Source of the DNA: Candidatus Thiodiazotropha sp. (ex Codakia rugifera)
GTDB lineage: Bacteria; Pseudomonadota; Gammaproteobacteria; Chromatiales; Chromatiaceae
Assembly (NCBI GenBank): GCA_025656675.1
Contig: JAHXHN010000001.1
Span: 186,001 to 250,000 of the forward strand
DNA length: 64,000 nt
Reading direction: 5' to 3'
Part shown: positions 17,762 to 27,881 of the stretch, piece after piece
How the letters are laid out: each line of letters starts with the position of its first letter
How positions within the stretch are numbered: the first letter of the stretch is position 1
The notes under the pieces: model-generated
What the model was told of the DNA's origin: nothing
The model's input: the letters and a program-made list of their open reading frames with translations, nothing else
Database searches by the model: none
Made by a program: the position numbers and the translations under genes

Positions 17762-19933
17762 CTATCTAATTCTCGCAATCCGCAGTATTGATGGCAGCGA
17801 GCGGACATGACGCAGGATTTTGGCCAGGTGCTGACGGCTCTTTACAGTCACGACAAACACCAGGGTTGAGGTGAGACCATCCCGCTCTTCAGAGCCCACA
17901 TGTTCAATATTCGAACCCTGCTTGGATATGACAGAAGCGACCGATGCCAACACACCCCGTTGATTTCCCGTCTCCACCCGAATCATGGTTGCAAACTCAC
18001 CCTCTACATCCGGCTCCCACTCCGCTTCTATCCATTTGTGCCCATGTTTTTTATAATCACCAAGATTAGGACAACCCTGACGATGTATCACTATCCCCTT
18101 GCCAGGATTAAAAACACCGACAATGGCATCGTCGGGGATGGGACGACAACACTTGGCAAAATTTACCACCATCCCTTCGGTCCCTTTGATGGCCAGGGAT
18201 CCGGCCGGTAGCTCATCCTGTTTACTCGACTCACTTGTTTGCGGCGCCAGCTCCTCTCCAGCCAACCGTCGGGCCAACAGCATCGGCATATGGTTACCCA
18301 GTGCAATGCCTGCCAACAGCATCTCCATATCATCCAGACGAAATTCTTTCAGTATTTGCTCGATCCTTTCCTGGTCGACTTGATCAAGGGTCAACGATAG
18401 CAGGTTAAGTTCTCGTTCCAACAGGCGCCTGCCCAAACTTACCGCTTCCTGAGCTTGCAGATTTTTCAGGTAGGAACGGATGTTTGCCCGCGCCTTGCCG
18501 GTGACGACAAAATTGAGCCAGGCAGGGCTTGGCCCGGCGGTCTCGGAGTTGATGATCTCCACTGTCTGACCATTATGCAGGCGGGTACGCAACGGCACCA
18601 GGCGCCGGTCTACCCGGGCTGCAACACAAGTGTTGCCAACATCGGTATGCACACTGTAGGCAAAATCGACTACGGTAGCCCCCTTGGGCAATACCATGAT
18701 CCGACCACGTGGGGTGAATACATAGACCTCATCAGGAAACAGATCGACCTTGACGTGCTCCAGGAATTCCACCGAGTCACCAACACCCTGTTGCATCTCC
18801 AACAGATTCTGCAACCAGTCGGAGGCCCGGGATTTTACCCACTGACCACTTGCTTCCCCAGTCTTGTACATCCAATGAGCCGCAATACCTGACTCGGCCA
18901 GTTTATCCATCTCCTCGGTACGAATCTGGATCTCAATCGGCATCCCCTGTGGACCGAAAAGCACCGTATGCAGCGACTGATAACCGTTCGCCTTGGGGAT
19001 GGCGATGTAATCTTTGAAACGACCCGGCATCGGCTTATAGAGATTGTGTACAGCACCCAGCATACGGTAGCAGGTATCGACCGAATCCACGACGATTCGA
19101 AATGCAAAAACATCCACCACTTCGGAAAAGCTCAACTTCTTTTCCACCATCTTTTTATAGATGCTGTAAAGATGTTTTTGACGGCCGAAGACCTCTCCCT
19201 GCATTGATTCCTGATCAAGACGGGTACGTATGGCCGACTCCACATTCTCCACCAATTCACGATGGTGGCCCCGTGCATCGTTTACGGCATTCTTCAGAGC
19301 ACGGTACCGCATCGGCCAGTAGGCGGCGAAACCCAATTCCTCCAACTCCAGACGCATGCTGTTAATACCCAATCGATTGGCGATCGGTGCAAATATATCC
19401 AGGGTCTCCTTGGCGATGCGTCGCGACTTTTCCGGTCGCATTACACCCAGGGTTCGCATATTGTGCAGCCGGTCAGAGAGCTTGATCAGGATGACACGGA
19501 TGTCTTTGGTCATCGCTAACAACATCTTACGCAAGCTGGCAGCCTGTGCCTCGGCCTGGGAGTTGAAGTCGATCTTCGAGAGTTTGCTCACCCCATCGAC
19601 CAGTTCGGCAATCTCACTGTCGAAGGTATCTGCCAGTTGCTCTTTGGCGGTCGGTGTATCTTCAATGACATCGTGCAGTATGGCAGCCATCAGGCACTTA
19701 TAATCCATGCGCATGTCAGCCAGAATTCGCGCCACTGCCACCGGATGGTAGATGTAGGGCTCTCCTGTCTTGCGATGCTGACCCACATGGGCCTCGGCAC
19801 CGAACAGATAGGCACGATAGACTTCCCGGATATGATCCGAGGAAATGTATGATTCCAGATAGGCGCACAGGTCACTGATCAGGAAGCGCGGCGTCTTCTG
19901 ATCATCTTCCAATAGGCCTAAAGGGTTGCTCAT
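17762..19933 (-). CDS. spoT: Bifunctional (p)ppGpp synthetase/hydrolase SpoT
   Basis: This 723-aa RelA/SpoT homologue controls the stringent-response alarmone. The HD hydrolase domain is intact (HPVAVA at 63-68, HD at 87-88, ED at 91-92), so hydrolysis should be active. The synthetase domain follows ([60 protein letters not shown]). Then come a TGS domain ([31 protein letters not shown]) and a C-terminal ACT domain. The presence of the HD residues and the rpoZ-spoT-ridA order argue for SpoT over RelA. Confidence 0.96.
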   Translation of the reverse strand: MSNPLGLLEDDQKTPRFLISDLCAYLESYISSDHIREVYRAYLFGAEAHVGQHRKTGEPYIYHPVAVARILADMRMDYKCLMAAILHDVIEDTPTAKEQLADTFDSEIAELVDGVSKLSKIDFNSQAEAQAASLRKMLLAMTKDIRVILIKLSDRLHNMRTLGVMRPEKSRRIAKETLDIFAPIANRLGINSMRLELEELGFAAYWPMRYRALKNAVNDARGHHRELVENVESAIRTRLDQESMQGEVFGRQKHLYSIYKKMVEKKLSFSEVVDVFAFRIVVDSVDTCYRMLGAVHNLYKPMPGRFKDYIAIPKANGYQSLHTVLFGPQGMPIEIQIRTEEMDKLAESGIAAHWMYKTGEASGQWVKSRASDWLQNLLEMQQGVGDSVEFLEHVKVDLFPDEVYVFTPRGRIMVLPKGATVVDFAYSVHTDVGNTCVAARVDRRLVPLRTRLHNGQTVEIINSETAGPSPAWLNFVVTGKARANIRSYLKNLQAQEAVSLGRRLLERELNLLSLTLDQVDQERIEQILKEFRLDDMEMLLAGIALGNHMPMLLARRLAGEELAPQTSESSKQDELPAGSLAIKGTEGMVVNFAKCCRPIPDDAIVGVFNPGKGIVIHRQGCPNLGDYKKHGHKWIEAEWEPDVEGEFATMIRVETGNQRGVLASVASVISKQGSNIEHVGSEERDGLTSTLVFVVTVKSRQHLAKILRHVRSLPSILRIARIR

Positions 19934-20058
19934 TCAGCACTCCATCGTTGTAGTAATGACGGATTCTGTGCCTTTTCAACCTTGCTATGCAAGTCGCGAT
20001 TAAGAGGAGGGTAGAGAAGCGACCGGCAGTCAGGAAGGCTGCCGGCGATTGGATGAGT

Positions 20059-20331
20059 CTATTTCCCTGATTCCATGGGAGTAACATCGATGTTTATCAA
20101 GGTATCATCCACCACCATCTCTTCTTCCGCTGCCTGTTTATCCATTTCGCTGTGAGATATCAGACCCTCAGCAATTTCACGCAGCGCCATTACCGTTGGC
20201 TTGTCGTTCTCCCAGGGCAGCAAAGGCTCTACCCCGTTCACCAACTGACGGGCTCGCTTGGTGGCAAGCAGCACCAAGTCAAATCGGTTGTCCACATAGT
20301 CCATGCAATCTTCAACTGTCACGCGTGCCAT
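20059..20331 (-). CDS. rpoZ: RNA polymerase omega subunit
   Basis: This 90-aa protein begins [30 protein letters not shown], the invariant omega N-terminus. ATG at 20331 has GGAGA a few bases upstream, and the open frame extending to 20403 is not needed. It lies 125 bp before spoT on the same strand. The gene usually found upstream, gmk, is absent; an AraC gene and its own gap lie there instead. Confidence 0.95.
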   Translation of the reverse strand: MARVTVEDCMDYVDNRFDLVLLATKRARQLVNGVEPLLPWENDKPTVMALREIAEGLISHSEMDKQAAEEEMVVDDTLINIDVTPMESGK

Positions 20332-20586
20332 TGATAAGTCTCCACAGGAGCCGTAAAACGGGCCATTGGCGGGGAAAAAGGAGTGAGATAATAAACCATG
20401 CAATTCTTAAAGCCAACTCTGCATTAAGCGGACTCAGCTAAAATAGCCTGGAAACCTCAATGCCCGTTGTTCCAGCGCATACCCATCATACTGTCAGGAA
20501 TGATTTCATTAACCAGTACCCAGGTTAGTACACCTATTGCCTGGTAAGACGCCTCAGCAACTATTTTATTACCACTCGGAAAGTTA

Positions 20587-21408
20587 CTACGCAGCGCCTG
20601 CCGGAATACCCGTCTCACTGAAAAATCGTGCCGGGGGCTCACCCAGATTTTCACGAAACATGGCAATAAAAGCACTCGGACTACCATATCCCAACTCAAA
20701 CGCCACTTCGGTGACAGCAGCGCCACCCGCTAACCTGTCCATCGCCTCAAGTAAGCGCAGTCGCCGACGCCAGTTGCCGAAACTCATACCCAGGTGTTTA
20801 AGAAACAGCCGACCAAGTGTACGCTCACTGGCCCCTACCCTTGTTGCCCATTGCGCCAGGGTCAAGCTATCGGCAGGGTCTGTCACAAGGGCATCGATTA
20901 TCTTGCGAATGCGTGGCTCATCTGAAAAAGGGAGATGAAATGGAAACTGTTCGATTTTTTGTAATTGATCAACAATCACCATCATTAGTCTGGCTTCTGA
21001 AGTATTCGGGTGGTAGTCATTGCCAATCGTTGCAGCCTCTAATATCAATGCCTGCAGTAGTGGCGTAACCCGCAGTACACAACAACTGGCAGGGAGCTTG
21101 GTGATGTAGGCCGGATCAACATAGATCGAGCGTAAAGACACCGATTGGGTCATCTCCACTTCGTGCATTTCCCCTGGCGGTATCCAGACTGCCTGGGCAG
21201 GTGGAACCAACCAGGCCCCTTTTTCGGTGGTGGTTTTCATCACACCACGGATGGCATACAGCAGTTGACCGCGGAGGTGGGCATGTTTGGAGACCAGTTC
21301 GGCACCAGGCCTCTCTTCTGATACGGAAAGGATAGGCCGACCAGGATCGATCACATGACCGACATGGGTTGAGGGATCAACTGTCCTTTTTTCTACATTC
21401 ATTGTCAT
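20587..21408 (-). CDS. AraC-family transcriptional regulator
   Basis: This roughly 273-aa protein has an N-terminal cupin-type sensor domain (residues about 30-130; HAHLRGQLLYAIRGV, WIPPGEMHEVEM) and a C-terminal double helix-turn-helix (SLTLAQWATRVGASERTLGRLF; VTEVAFELGYGSPSAFIAMFREN). The architecture resembles the NimR/YeaM type, which often controls a divergent MFS exporter, and here an MFS gene is indeed divergent 44 bp away. Candidate starts are ATG 21408 and ATG 21402. A TATAAT on the minus strand (21409-21414) abuts the first and would put a transcript start near the second. Confidence 0.9.
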   Translation of the reverse strand: MTMNVEKRTVDPSTHVGHVIDPGRPILSVSEERPGAELVSKHAHLRGQLLYAIRGVMKTTTEKGAWLVPPAQAVWIPPGEMHEVEMTQSVSLRSIYVDPAYITKLPASCCVLRVTPLLQALILEAATIGNDYHPNTSEARLMMVIVDQLQKIEQFPFHLPFSDEPRIRKIIDALVTDPADSLTLAQWATRVGASERTLGRLFLKHLGMSFGNWRRRLRLLEAMDRLAGGAAVTEVAFELGYGSPSAFIAMFRENLGEPPARFFSETGIPAGAA

Positions 21409-21452
21409 ATTATAGCTATTACGCCACACAAATATCACCCATAATCCGTTAT

Positions 21453-22649
21453 ATGGTGCCTACAAACCAACCAAGATTCCGCCGACCAGAGGTACTGCTG
21501 CTGCTGATGGCGATTGCTGTACCACTCAGTTTTGCGGCATGGCAGACCCTGCTCAATAACTTTGCTATCGAGCGTGCTGCCTTCACTGGCCGGGAGATGG
21601 GTATTCTGCAGAGCCTGCGGGAGATACCTGGTTTTCTTGCCTTTGGCGTGGTATTTCTGCTGCTGCTGATACGGGAACAACGGTTAGCCTATATCTCTCT
21701 GGCACTATTGGGCCTGGGAACCGCAGCAACAGGCCTCTTTCCTTCCGTGATAGGTCTGTATATCACCACTGTCGTTATGTCGATAGGTTTTCATTACTAT
21801 GAAACCCTACAGACCTCACTGGCCCTGCAGTGGATCGACAAATCCCAGTCTGCTGAAACACTTGGACGCCTGATTGCCGCAGGGTCGTTCGCCTCACTCG
21901 TTACTTTCACCCTTATCTGGTTAGGGGATGACCTTTTACAACTTGATTATCAATGGATCTACCTGGTGATGGGTGGTCTAACCGTCATGATTGCTCTGAT
22001 CGCCGGGTTAGGATTTCCACTCTTCCCACAAAAGACCGAACAGCATAAGCATATGGTGTTCAGGAAGCGCTACTGGCTCTACTACACGCTGACATTCATG
22101 TCAGGTGCACGACGACAGATCTTTGTGGTATTCGCAGGCTTTCTGATGGTTGAAAAATTTGGTTACAACGTTTCCCAGATTGCCATGTTGTTTTTGATCA
22201 ATGCAGCGATCAACGTGTTCCTTGCCCCACGTATCGGTCGCCTGATCGGAAGGATTGGTGAACATCGTGCACTGCTTTTTGAATATGCAGGCCTAATTCT
22301 GGTATTTTGCGGTTATGCGCTGGTGGAGACCGCATCGATTGCCGCCGGACTCTACATCATCGATCACCTGTTCTTCGCGATGGCCATCGCGCTGAAGACC
22401 TACTTCCAAAAGATTGCCGCGCCGGAGGATATTGCCTCTACCGCAGGTGTCAGTTTTTCCATTAACCATATTGCAGCAGTGATCATACCCGCAGTGTTTG
22501 GCATAATCTGGTTGAGTTCACCTGCCCTGGTCTTCTATGCCGGCGCTGCAATGGCAGCTGTCTCTTTTGCACTCTCGCTGTTTATTCCAGATGCCCCTGC
22601 CCAAGGACGGGAAAGCCGTTTGGTCTTCTCAAGTACATCGTCAATCTAG
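21453..22649 (+). CDS. MFS transporter
   Basis: This 398-aa protein has about twelve hydrophobic helices in two halves, with a charged central loop (PLFPQKTEQHKHMVFRKRYW). ATG at 21453 begins just before TM1 (VLLLLMAIAVPLSFAAWQTLL); the frame upstream to 21369 overlaps the araC control region and is unlikely to be translated. No substrate can be assigned from sequence. Divergence from an AraC gene suggests it is regulated by that protein and may export or import its inducer. Confidence 0.88.
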   Translation: MVPTNQPRFRRPEVLLLLMAIAVPLSFAAWQTLLNNFAIERAAFTGREMGILQSLREIPGFLAFGVVFLLLLIREQRLAYISLALLGLGTAATGLFPSVIGLYITTVVMSIGFHYYETLQTSLALQWIDKSQSAETLGRLIAAGSFASLVTFTLIWLGDDLLQLDYQWIYLVMGGLTVMIALIAGLGFPLFPQKTEQHKHMVFRKRYWLYYTLTFMSGARRQIFVVFAGFLMVEKFGYNVSQIAMLFLINAAINVFLAPRIGRLIGRIGEHRALLFEYAGLILVFCGYALVETASIAAGLYIIDHLFFAMAIALKTYFQKIAAPEDIASTAGVSFSINHIAAVIIPAVFGIIWLSSPALVFYAGAAMAAVSFALSLFIPDAPAQGRESRLVFSSTSSI

Positions 22650-22828
22650 GACCTGCTTTAGCTCTCTGCAGATAGTCTTGAATTCGCATAGGCCAGGCAG
22701 TCTTATTGAAATAATTAATATTCTCTGCGATCTTTGCGTTTCTATACGCACTTTGCGTTATTTTGGACAGACAGACTAAGGATCAATAGCGACTTTAGGC
22801 ATTTTGTCCAGCGATAAAAAGCAGTTTA

Positions 22829-24496
22829 ATGAAGATAAAAGTCAGCGAATTAATTGTCAGATATATGGAACGCCTGGGTATAGATGCCATTTTTGGTATG
22901 CCTGGCGCTCACATTCTTCCCATTTATGACGCCTTATACGATTCAGGCATCCAGGCCATTCTGGCCAAGCACGAGCAGGGTGCGGCCTTCATGGCCGGAG
23001 GTTATGCAAAATCATCGGGGAAGATCTCGGCATGCATCGCCACTGCCGGTCCCGGTGCGACCAATCTAATCACCGGCATCGCCAATGCCTATGCTGATAA
23101 ACAACCGTTATTGGTCATTACCGGCGAGGCACCGACCTACATATTTGGTAAAGGCGGCTTACAGGAGAGTTCCGGTGAAGGCGGCAGCTTTGACCAGGTC
23201 GCACTGTTCAGTCACATCACCCGCTACAGCAAAACGGTAGAGAGAACCGATTATCTGTCGCAAGTGTTGATTCAGACCAGCAAGGCACTCCACGCCGCCA
23301 ATCCGGGCCCCGTTTTACTGAGTATTCCCTTTAATGTGCAAAGTGAACTGGTCGATGAGGATGTACTCGACGAACTCTCCATCAAGGCTGATCCAACCCC
23401 TGCCCCACAAGACGATAGGATACTGGACAGTTTTTGCAGGCAACTGCTCAACGCCAGGCAACCGGTCATTATCGCAGGCTATGGTGCAATTCGCTCTGGT
23501 GCACAGCAGGCCGTAACCGCACTCAGTCAACTGTTGCAAATTCCTGTTGCCTCCAGCCTCAAAGGCAAAGGTATTGTCAACGAGCAGTCTCCGCTATCAC
23601 TTGGCAGTCTGGGTGTCACATCGAGTGGCAACGCCTACAAGTACATTGTGGAAAAATCAGATTTACTGGTCATTCTCGGTGCGGGCTTTAACGAACGAAC
23701 AAGCTACTTGTGGGATCAATCCCTGCTGGGTAACAGATCAATCATCCAGATCGACAGCGATCCCCATCAATTAGAGAAGGTTTTTGAGGCCGATTTGGCC
23801 ATCTGTGGCGATATCAAAGCAGTGCTTTATGCACTTTTGGACCGGCTGCAGCAATGTGTCGAAGAGGATGGGAAATCAACAGATGCAGTGGGAAAAATTA
23901 CCCATCTGAAGGCATCGTCAAATGGTGACTATGCTATTTTCAAGTCAGGTTTCTCGCTGGCTGAGGCATTCTTCAGCAAGCTTGCCGGGCAGTTCCGTGA
24001 AAACACCCGGGTATTCGACGATAACATCATATTCGCCCAAAACTTTTATGATGTTTCGAGCCGGAACCACTACTATCCGAACTCCGGTATCTCCTCCCTG
24101 GGCCATGCGATTCCGGCTGCTATCGGCGCTCAATTTACCCGGCAGAAACCCACCTTTGCCATACTTGGCGATGGCGGCTTTCAGATGTGCTGTATGGAGA
24201 TCATGACCGCTGTCAACTACAACAAGCCACTGAATATTGTGATATTCAACAACGGGACCATGGGCTTGATTCGAAAAAATCAACACCAGCTCTATCAGCA
24301 ACGATTCATCAACTGCGATTTCATCAATCCTGATTACAGCCATCTTGCTCAATCTTTCGGCATCAACTACAAGCAAGTGACAACACTCGCAGACCTGGAT
24401 AACCTTTTTGAAAAATATGATATGGAGCAGGCGATCAATCTTATCGATATTTTAATCGACAAGGATGCCTTTCCCAACTACTCATCCAAACGTTGA
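22829..24496 (+). CDS. Thiamine-diphosphate-dependent enzyme, acetolactate-synthase-like
   Basis: This 555-aa protein has the full ThDP-enzyme layout. The N-terminal PYR domain carries the catalytic Glu49 (AKHEQGAAFMAGGYA). A central domain is present (IIAGYGAIRSGAQQAV). The C-terminal PP domain has the ThDP/Mg motif starting GDGG at residues 447-450 and ending FNN. The acetolactate-synthase family is evident, but a regulatory subunit gene (ilvN-like) is absent and the neighbours are a glycosyltransferase and a sulfotransferase. It may therefore make a special aldehyde, hydroxyketone or branched-sugar precursor instead of branched-chain amino acids. The stop abuts the next gene. Confidence 0.88.
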   Translation: MKIKVSELIVRYMERLGIDAIFGMPGAHILPIYDALYDSGIQAILAKHEQGAAFMAGGYAKSSGKISACIATAGPGATNLITGIANAYADKQPLLVITGEAPTYIFGKGGLQESSGEGGSFDQVALFSHITRYSKTVERTDYLSQVLIQTSKALHAANPGPVLLSIPFNVQSELVDEDVLDELSIKADPTPAPQDDRILDSFCRQLLNARQPVIIAGYGAIRSGAQQAVTALSQLLQIPVASSLKGKGIVNEQSPLSLGSLGVTSSGNAYKYIVEKSDLLVILGAGFNERTSYLWDQSLLGNRSIIQIDSDPHQLEKVFEADLAICGDIKAVLYALLDRLQQCVEEDGKSTDAVGKITHLKASSNGDYAIFKSGFSLAEAFFSKLAGQFRENTRVFDDNIIFAQNFYDVSSRNHYYPNSGISSLGHAIPAAIGAQFTRQKPTFAILGDGGFQMCCMEIMTAVNYNKPLNIVIFNNGTMGLIRKNQHQLYQQRFINCDFINPDYSHLAQSFGINYKQVTTLADLDNLFEKYDMEQAINLIDILIDKDAFPNYSSKR

Positions 24497-24504
24497 CCAA
24501 CGCT

Positions 24505-26334
24505 ATGGAGGAAGCTCTCAGTCATTTCTTCAGCCTGTTCGGCTCCCATCAGACCATTCAACCAGCATTGGCACAATGGCAAAAAACCAAGAAGGCGTCA
24601 GTCCAAGAGAAGGTTGAAAAGTCGCTCACTGAAATATATGATCTTGCCGCTTCATTTCTTGAGCAAGAGATGTATAGAGGTGGATACCCGGAGACCTACC
24701 TCGATCTTCATCAACAGCTGTTCCGTGAGATGGAGTCACATATCGCCAACCAGAAAAAAGATGACCGCTATCATTTCATACTTGTCATACCCGTTGCAGA
24801 CAGACCGCAACATCTGGAAAATTGTCTCAATAGCCTGCTCACGTTGTGCCAACGATTTACCTACGGTGGTATCTCAGACCACCAGTATAAAAAAATTACC
24901 GTACTGATAGCCGACGACAGTAAAGAGGCGGTGAACAGAAAAAGCATCAGGACATTACATCACCGCTTCACCCAATACGGGCTGAAGACAGACTATTACG
25001 GTCAATCTGAACAGCTGCGACAAATCGATCAGCTAGAACAATCAAAGCGGAACAAGCTGGACCGTATTATTGGCCGTCACTCTCCAACCGGCTTTTACCA
25101 CAAAGGCGCTTCAATCACCCGTAACATAAGCTACCTGAAACTCAACAATATGGTAGCTGAGAATGGGCACACGCTTATTTGGTTTATGGACAGCGACCAG
25201 GAGTTCCAGGTCAATACGACCAGCCATCCTGATGGTGTCTACGCCATTAACTATTTTCATCGTCTCAATCAGATATTTTCATCAACCCACACTTCAGTCA
25301 TGACAGGTAAAGTCGTTGGCGATCCACCTGTTTCACCTGCTGTAATGGCTGGCAATTTATTGCAGGATGTCATTACTTATCTCAACATGATCACCAACAT
25401 CGACCCTTCTGATAACTGCCACTTTCACAGCCAGGAGATTCCACATGACAAGGAGGCTGCTTATCATGATATGGCTGACCTGTTCGGATTCAAAAAACAG
25501 ATCGAATCACTTAACTATCAATGTAAACTTGAAGGCCGTCATAGCCTGAAAGACTGTTTTTCTGATTTTTCGGAAAAGTTAAACCGCTTCTTCGATGGTG
25601 AACACCCAACCCGTCAATCCTATTATGATCATCAATCTCTTGTAACGAGTATTGAACCAGCCAGAACCGTCTACACCGGAAACTATATACTTGATACAAA
25701 GTCATTAACCCATTTCATTCCTTTTGCAACCTTGAAGCTACGCATGGCGGGCCCAGTGCTTGGACGTATACTGAAAGCAGAGTTGGGAGATCGGTTCATC
25801 TCTGCCAATCTGCCTATGTTGCATAAACGCACTGTAGACGAGACGGGTCAATCAGAATTCAGACCCGGTATTGACCGGGTTAAAAAACAGATCGATATGT
25901 CGGGTGAGTTTGAACGGCAGTTCTTTGGTGATGTTATGCTGTTTACTATTGAAGCGCTGACCGAGAAAGGCTATCCACAAAAGCCTATTGCCGAACAGAC
26001 CATCCGCAAAACACTTGAACGGGTCGAGTCTTCAATGCAAAGGAAGTATGCCGAAAAGCATGCGCAAATAGTCGTAAAACTGGAAAATCTGAAACAGGTC
26101 ATGGGTGATAGGCAGCGCTGGTGGCTGCAAAATGCCACTTGTACGCATGCACACGCCAATTTCCTGCAGTTCATTAACAACATGGAGTATAACTTTGGTG
26201 AGGACGCCCCAGGCTATCAGATAGTCCACTCAACCAAACACAGGGAAAAGCGTCGGCATCAGATCCATGAAGCACTCCTCGCTTTTTCACACGATAGATC
26301 CAACTGGCTTGCAGCGCTTTCCAAAAATCAATGA
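24505..26334 (+). CDS. Large glycosyltransferase-like protein (GT-A, family 2-like)
   Basis: This 609-aa cytoplasmic protein has no signal or membrane helices. An N-terminal helical region of about 85 residues precedes a GT-A-like nucleotide-sugar fold beginning HFILVIPVADRPQHLENCLNSLL, with a DxD-type motif at D229/D231 (FMDSDQEF). The C-terminal 250 residues are helical and highly charged, and are not recognised. ATG at 24505 lies 8 bp after the ThDP gene stop; an in-frame TTG overlaps that stop. The stop overlaps the sulfotransferase start. Length is well above a minimal GT2, so it may carry an extra acceptor domain. Substrate unknown. Confidence 0.72.
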   Translation: MEEALSHFFSLFGSHQTIQPALAQWQKTKKASVQEKVEKSLTEIYDLAASFLEQEMYRGGYPETYLDLHQQLFREMESHIANQKKDDRYHFILVIPVADRPQHLENCLNSLLTLCQRFTYGGISDHQYKKITVLIADDSKEAVNRKSIRTLHHRFTQYGLKTDYYGQSEQLRQIDQLEQSKRNKLDRIIGRHSPTGFYHKGASITRNISYLKLNNMVAENGHTLIWFMDSDQEFQVNTTSHPDGVYAINYFHRLNQIFSSTHTSVMTGKVVGDPPVSPAVMAGNLLQDVITYLNMITNIDPSDNCHFHSQEIPHDKEAAYHDMADLFGFKKQIESLNYQCKLEGRHSLKDCFSDFSEKLNRFFDGEHPTRQSYYDHQSLVTSIEPARTVYTGNYILDTKSLTHFIPFATLKLRMAGPVLGRILKAELGDRFISANLPMLHKRTVDETGQSEFRPGIDRVKKQIDMSGEFERQFFGDVMLFTIEALTEKGYPQKPIAEQTIRKTLERVESSMQRKYAEKHAQIVVKLENLKQVMGDRQRWWLQNATCTHAHANFLQFINNMEYNFGEDAPGYQIVHSTKHREKRRHQIHEALLAFSHDRSNWLAALSKNQ

Positions 26335-26873
26335 ACGTCTTCATTCTCAATGCAGGTCGATGCGGCTCCACTACATTCATTCAAGCCTGCCAGCACATTA
26401 CCAACTTCACTGCGGGTCATGAATCCCGCTCGACATACACCGGGGAACAACGGCTTGCCTATCCCGCTAACCATATCGAGGCTGATAATCGATTGTGCTG
26501 GTTGCTTGGGCGCCTTGATCAGCAGTTTGGCAATAACGCCGTCTACGTACACCTGTCACGAGATCGGCATAGATCAGCCAATAGCTTTGTCAGACGAACA
26601 GACTACGGCATCATGAAGGCATACAGAGAGGGCATTTTACTGGGCGGGCAACAACAAAATGCACAACAGATCGCATACGACTACCTGGAGACAATAGAGT
26701 CCAATATCTCACTGTTTCTCAAAGACAAGACCCACCTGATGCAATTCAGTCTGGAAAATGCAACGGGCGACTTTAGAGACTTCTGGCAGCTCATTGAGGC
26801 AAAAGGTAATTTGGAGAAGGCGATTACAGAGTGGCAAACCCACTACAATGCTTCAGATCCACACCGCTTATGA
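26331..26873 (+). CDS. Sulfotransferase-family protein
   Basis: This 180-aa protein begins with the PAPS 5'-phosphosulfate loop (NAGRCGSTT, residues 7-15). It has a 3'-phosphate-binding-like segment VHLSRDRHRSANSFVRR near residue 85. These are the two hallmarks of PAPS-dependent sulfotransferases, although the protein is shorter than most (typically about 250-300 aa). ATG overlaps the glycosyltransferase stop in an ATGA arrangement, so translation is coupled. It could add sulfate to the product of the preceding glycosyltransferase; that link is inferred from gene order. Confidence 0.8.
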   Translation: MNVFILNAGRCGSTTFIQACQHITNFTAGHESRSTYTGEQRLAYPANHIEADNRLCWLLGRLDQQFGNNAVYVHLSRDRHRSANSFVRRTDYGIMKAYREGILLGGQQQNAQQIAYDYLETIESNISLFLKDKTHLMQFSLENATGDFRDFWQLIEAKGNLEKAITEWQTHYNASDPHRL

Positions 26874-26942
26874 AAAAAACCGAAGTAAAACACTATTGAA
26901 TTCATTACCCGTCATCGCTCTATTTATCTCAAAAGGGCGTAG

Positions 26943-26958
26943 CCTTTCCCGCGAAAGG
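26943..26958. terminator. Small hairpin between convergent genes
   Basis: CCTTTC and GAAAGG form a 6-bp stem around CCGC in the 142-bp gap between the sulfotransferase and methyltransferase genes. There is no U-tract, so it is a weak candidate terminator. Confidence 0.3.
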
Positions 26959-27015
26959 ATGGGTAGGCGGTACCCCTCAGGATTGCCAGCTATTCGATTG
27001 GGTTAGTAGCCCGTC

Positions 27016-27663
27016 TTAAACTGTGAGGATGGAACACCCCCGAGAAGTTTCGCAGTACTCATGTCTAAGATTAGGATAACGGGACTGCCACAATGCCACT
27101 ATCGCTTGTTCATCCGCTCTTGCTGCATCATCCAGATAGAGTCTGCAACAATCGGATAACTGTGGATATAGGATCGGTAGTGCCGGATAGCGTGCATTTT
27201 TCTGTATAAAACCGGACGGTCCATCAATGACCAGCATATCGATCGATTCATCCGGAATAGTGTCCCTTGAATACCAATCATACTCGACATCATGCAGGAC
27301 TGTTTTTTGCAATGGTGCATGTATCACTGATGCATACTCCCTCAGACCATATCGATCGATATATTCACGGGTTTTGTCGGCGTACTGTTCGCCGTCCTCG
27401 AGACTGACCACGCGCCCATATCCATTCATCTGGCAGCAACGTGCCAACATCAATGTGGTCAGGCCACTGCTGCATTCCAGAATCAGAGATGGCTTGAACT
27501 GAAGACAGGCATCGACAATAATCTGGATATAATCGGCACCGGCCGACCAGTCCGGCGTATAGGGAATACCCTCATTCAGATCCAATTGTGTCCGTAAAGA
27601 CGCGTATTCTTTCAAGCCGACCTCATGGATTCCTTGCGATGAAATAATATTTTTCAGGAACAA
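27016..27663 (-). CDS. Class I SAM-dependent methyltransferase-like protein
   Basis: This 215-aa protein has a Rossmann methyltransferase pattern: motif I-like SLILECSSGLTTLMLARCC, an acidic end of strand 2 in VVSLEDGEQY, and motif IV-like DMLVIDGPSGF. Motif I has ECSSG in place of the usual E/DxGxG, so glycine spacing is atypical. The substrate is unknown. It converges on the ThDP-glycosyltransferase-sulfotransferase operon and may act on the same product, but it is on the opposite strand and could be unrelated. Confidence 0.78.
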   Translation of the reverse strand: MFLKNIISSQGIHEVGLKEYASLRTQLDLNEGIPYTPDWSAGADYIQIIVDACLQFKPSLILECSSGLTTLMLARCCQMNGYGRVVSLEDGEQYADKTREYIDRYGLREYASVIHAPLQKTVLHDVEYDWYSRDTIPDESIDMLVIDGPSGFIQKNARYPALPILYPQLSDCCRLYLDDAARADEQAIVALWQSRYPNLRHEYCETSRGCSILTV

Positions 27664-27881
27664 TCAAAGCATAACAGTAATCCCTATGCCTCTACAGCAG
27701 GGAGAGGCTTAAGCGGATGATCAGAGAATTTCTGCTTCATCTTGTATCAAGTGTACAATCTACTAACGTTAAACTATAACTACAAAGCAACATTCATTCG
27801 GCAATAAAATATCCTAATTAATTTGGCCGTCAGTCGTCTGTATGACATCTGTTCCTTATACAATTGAAATAAGAGATAAGC

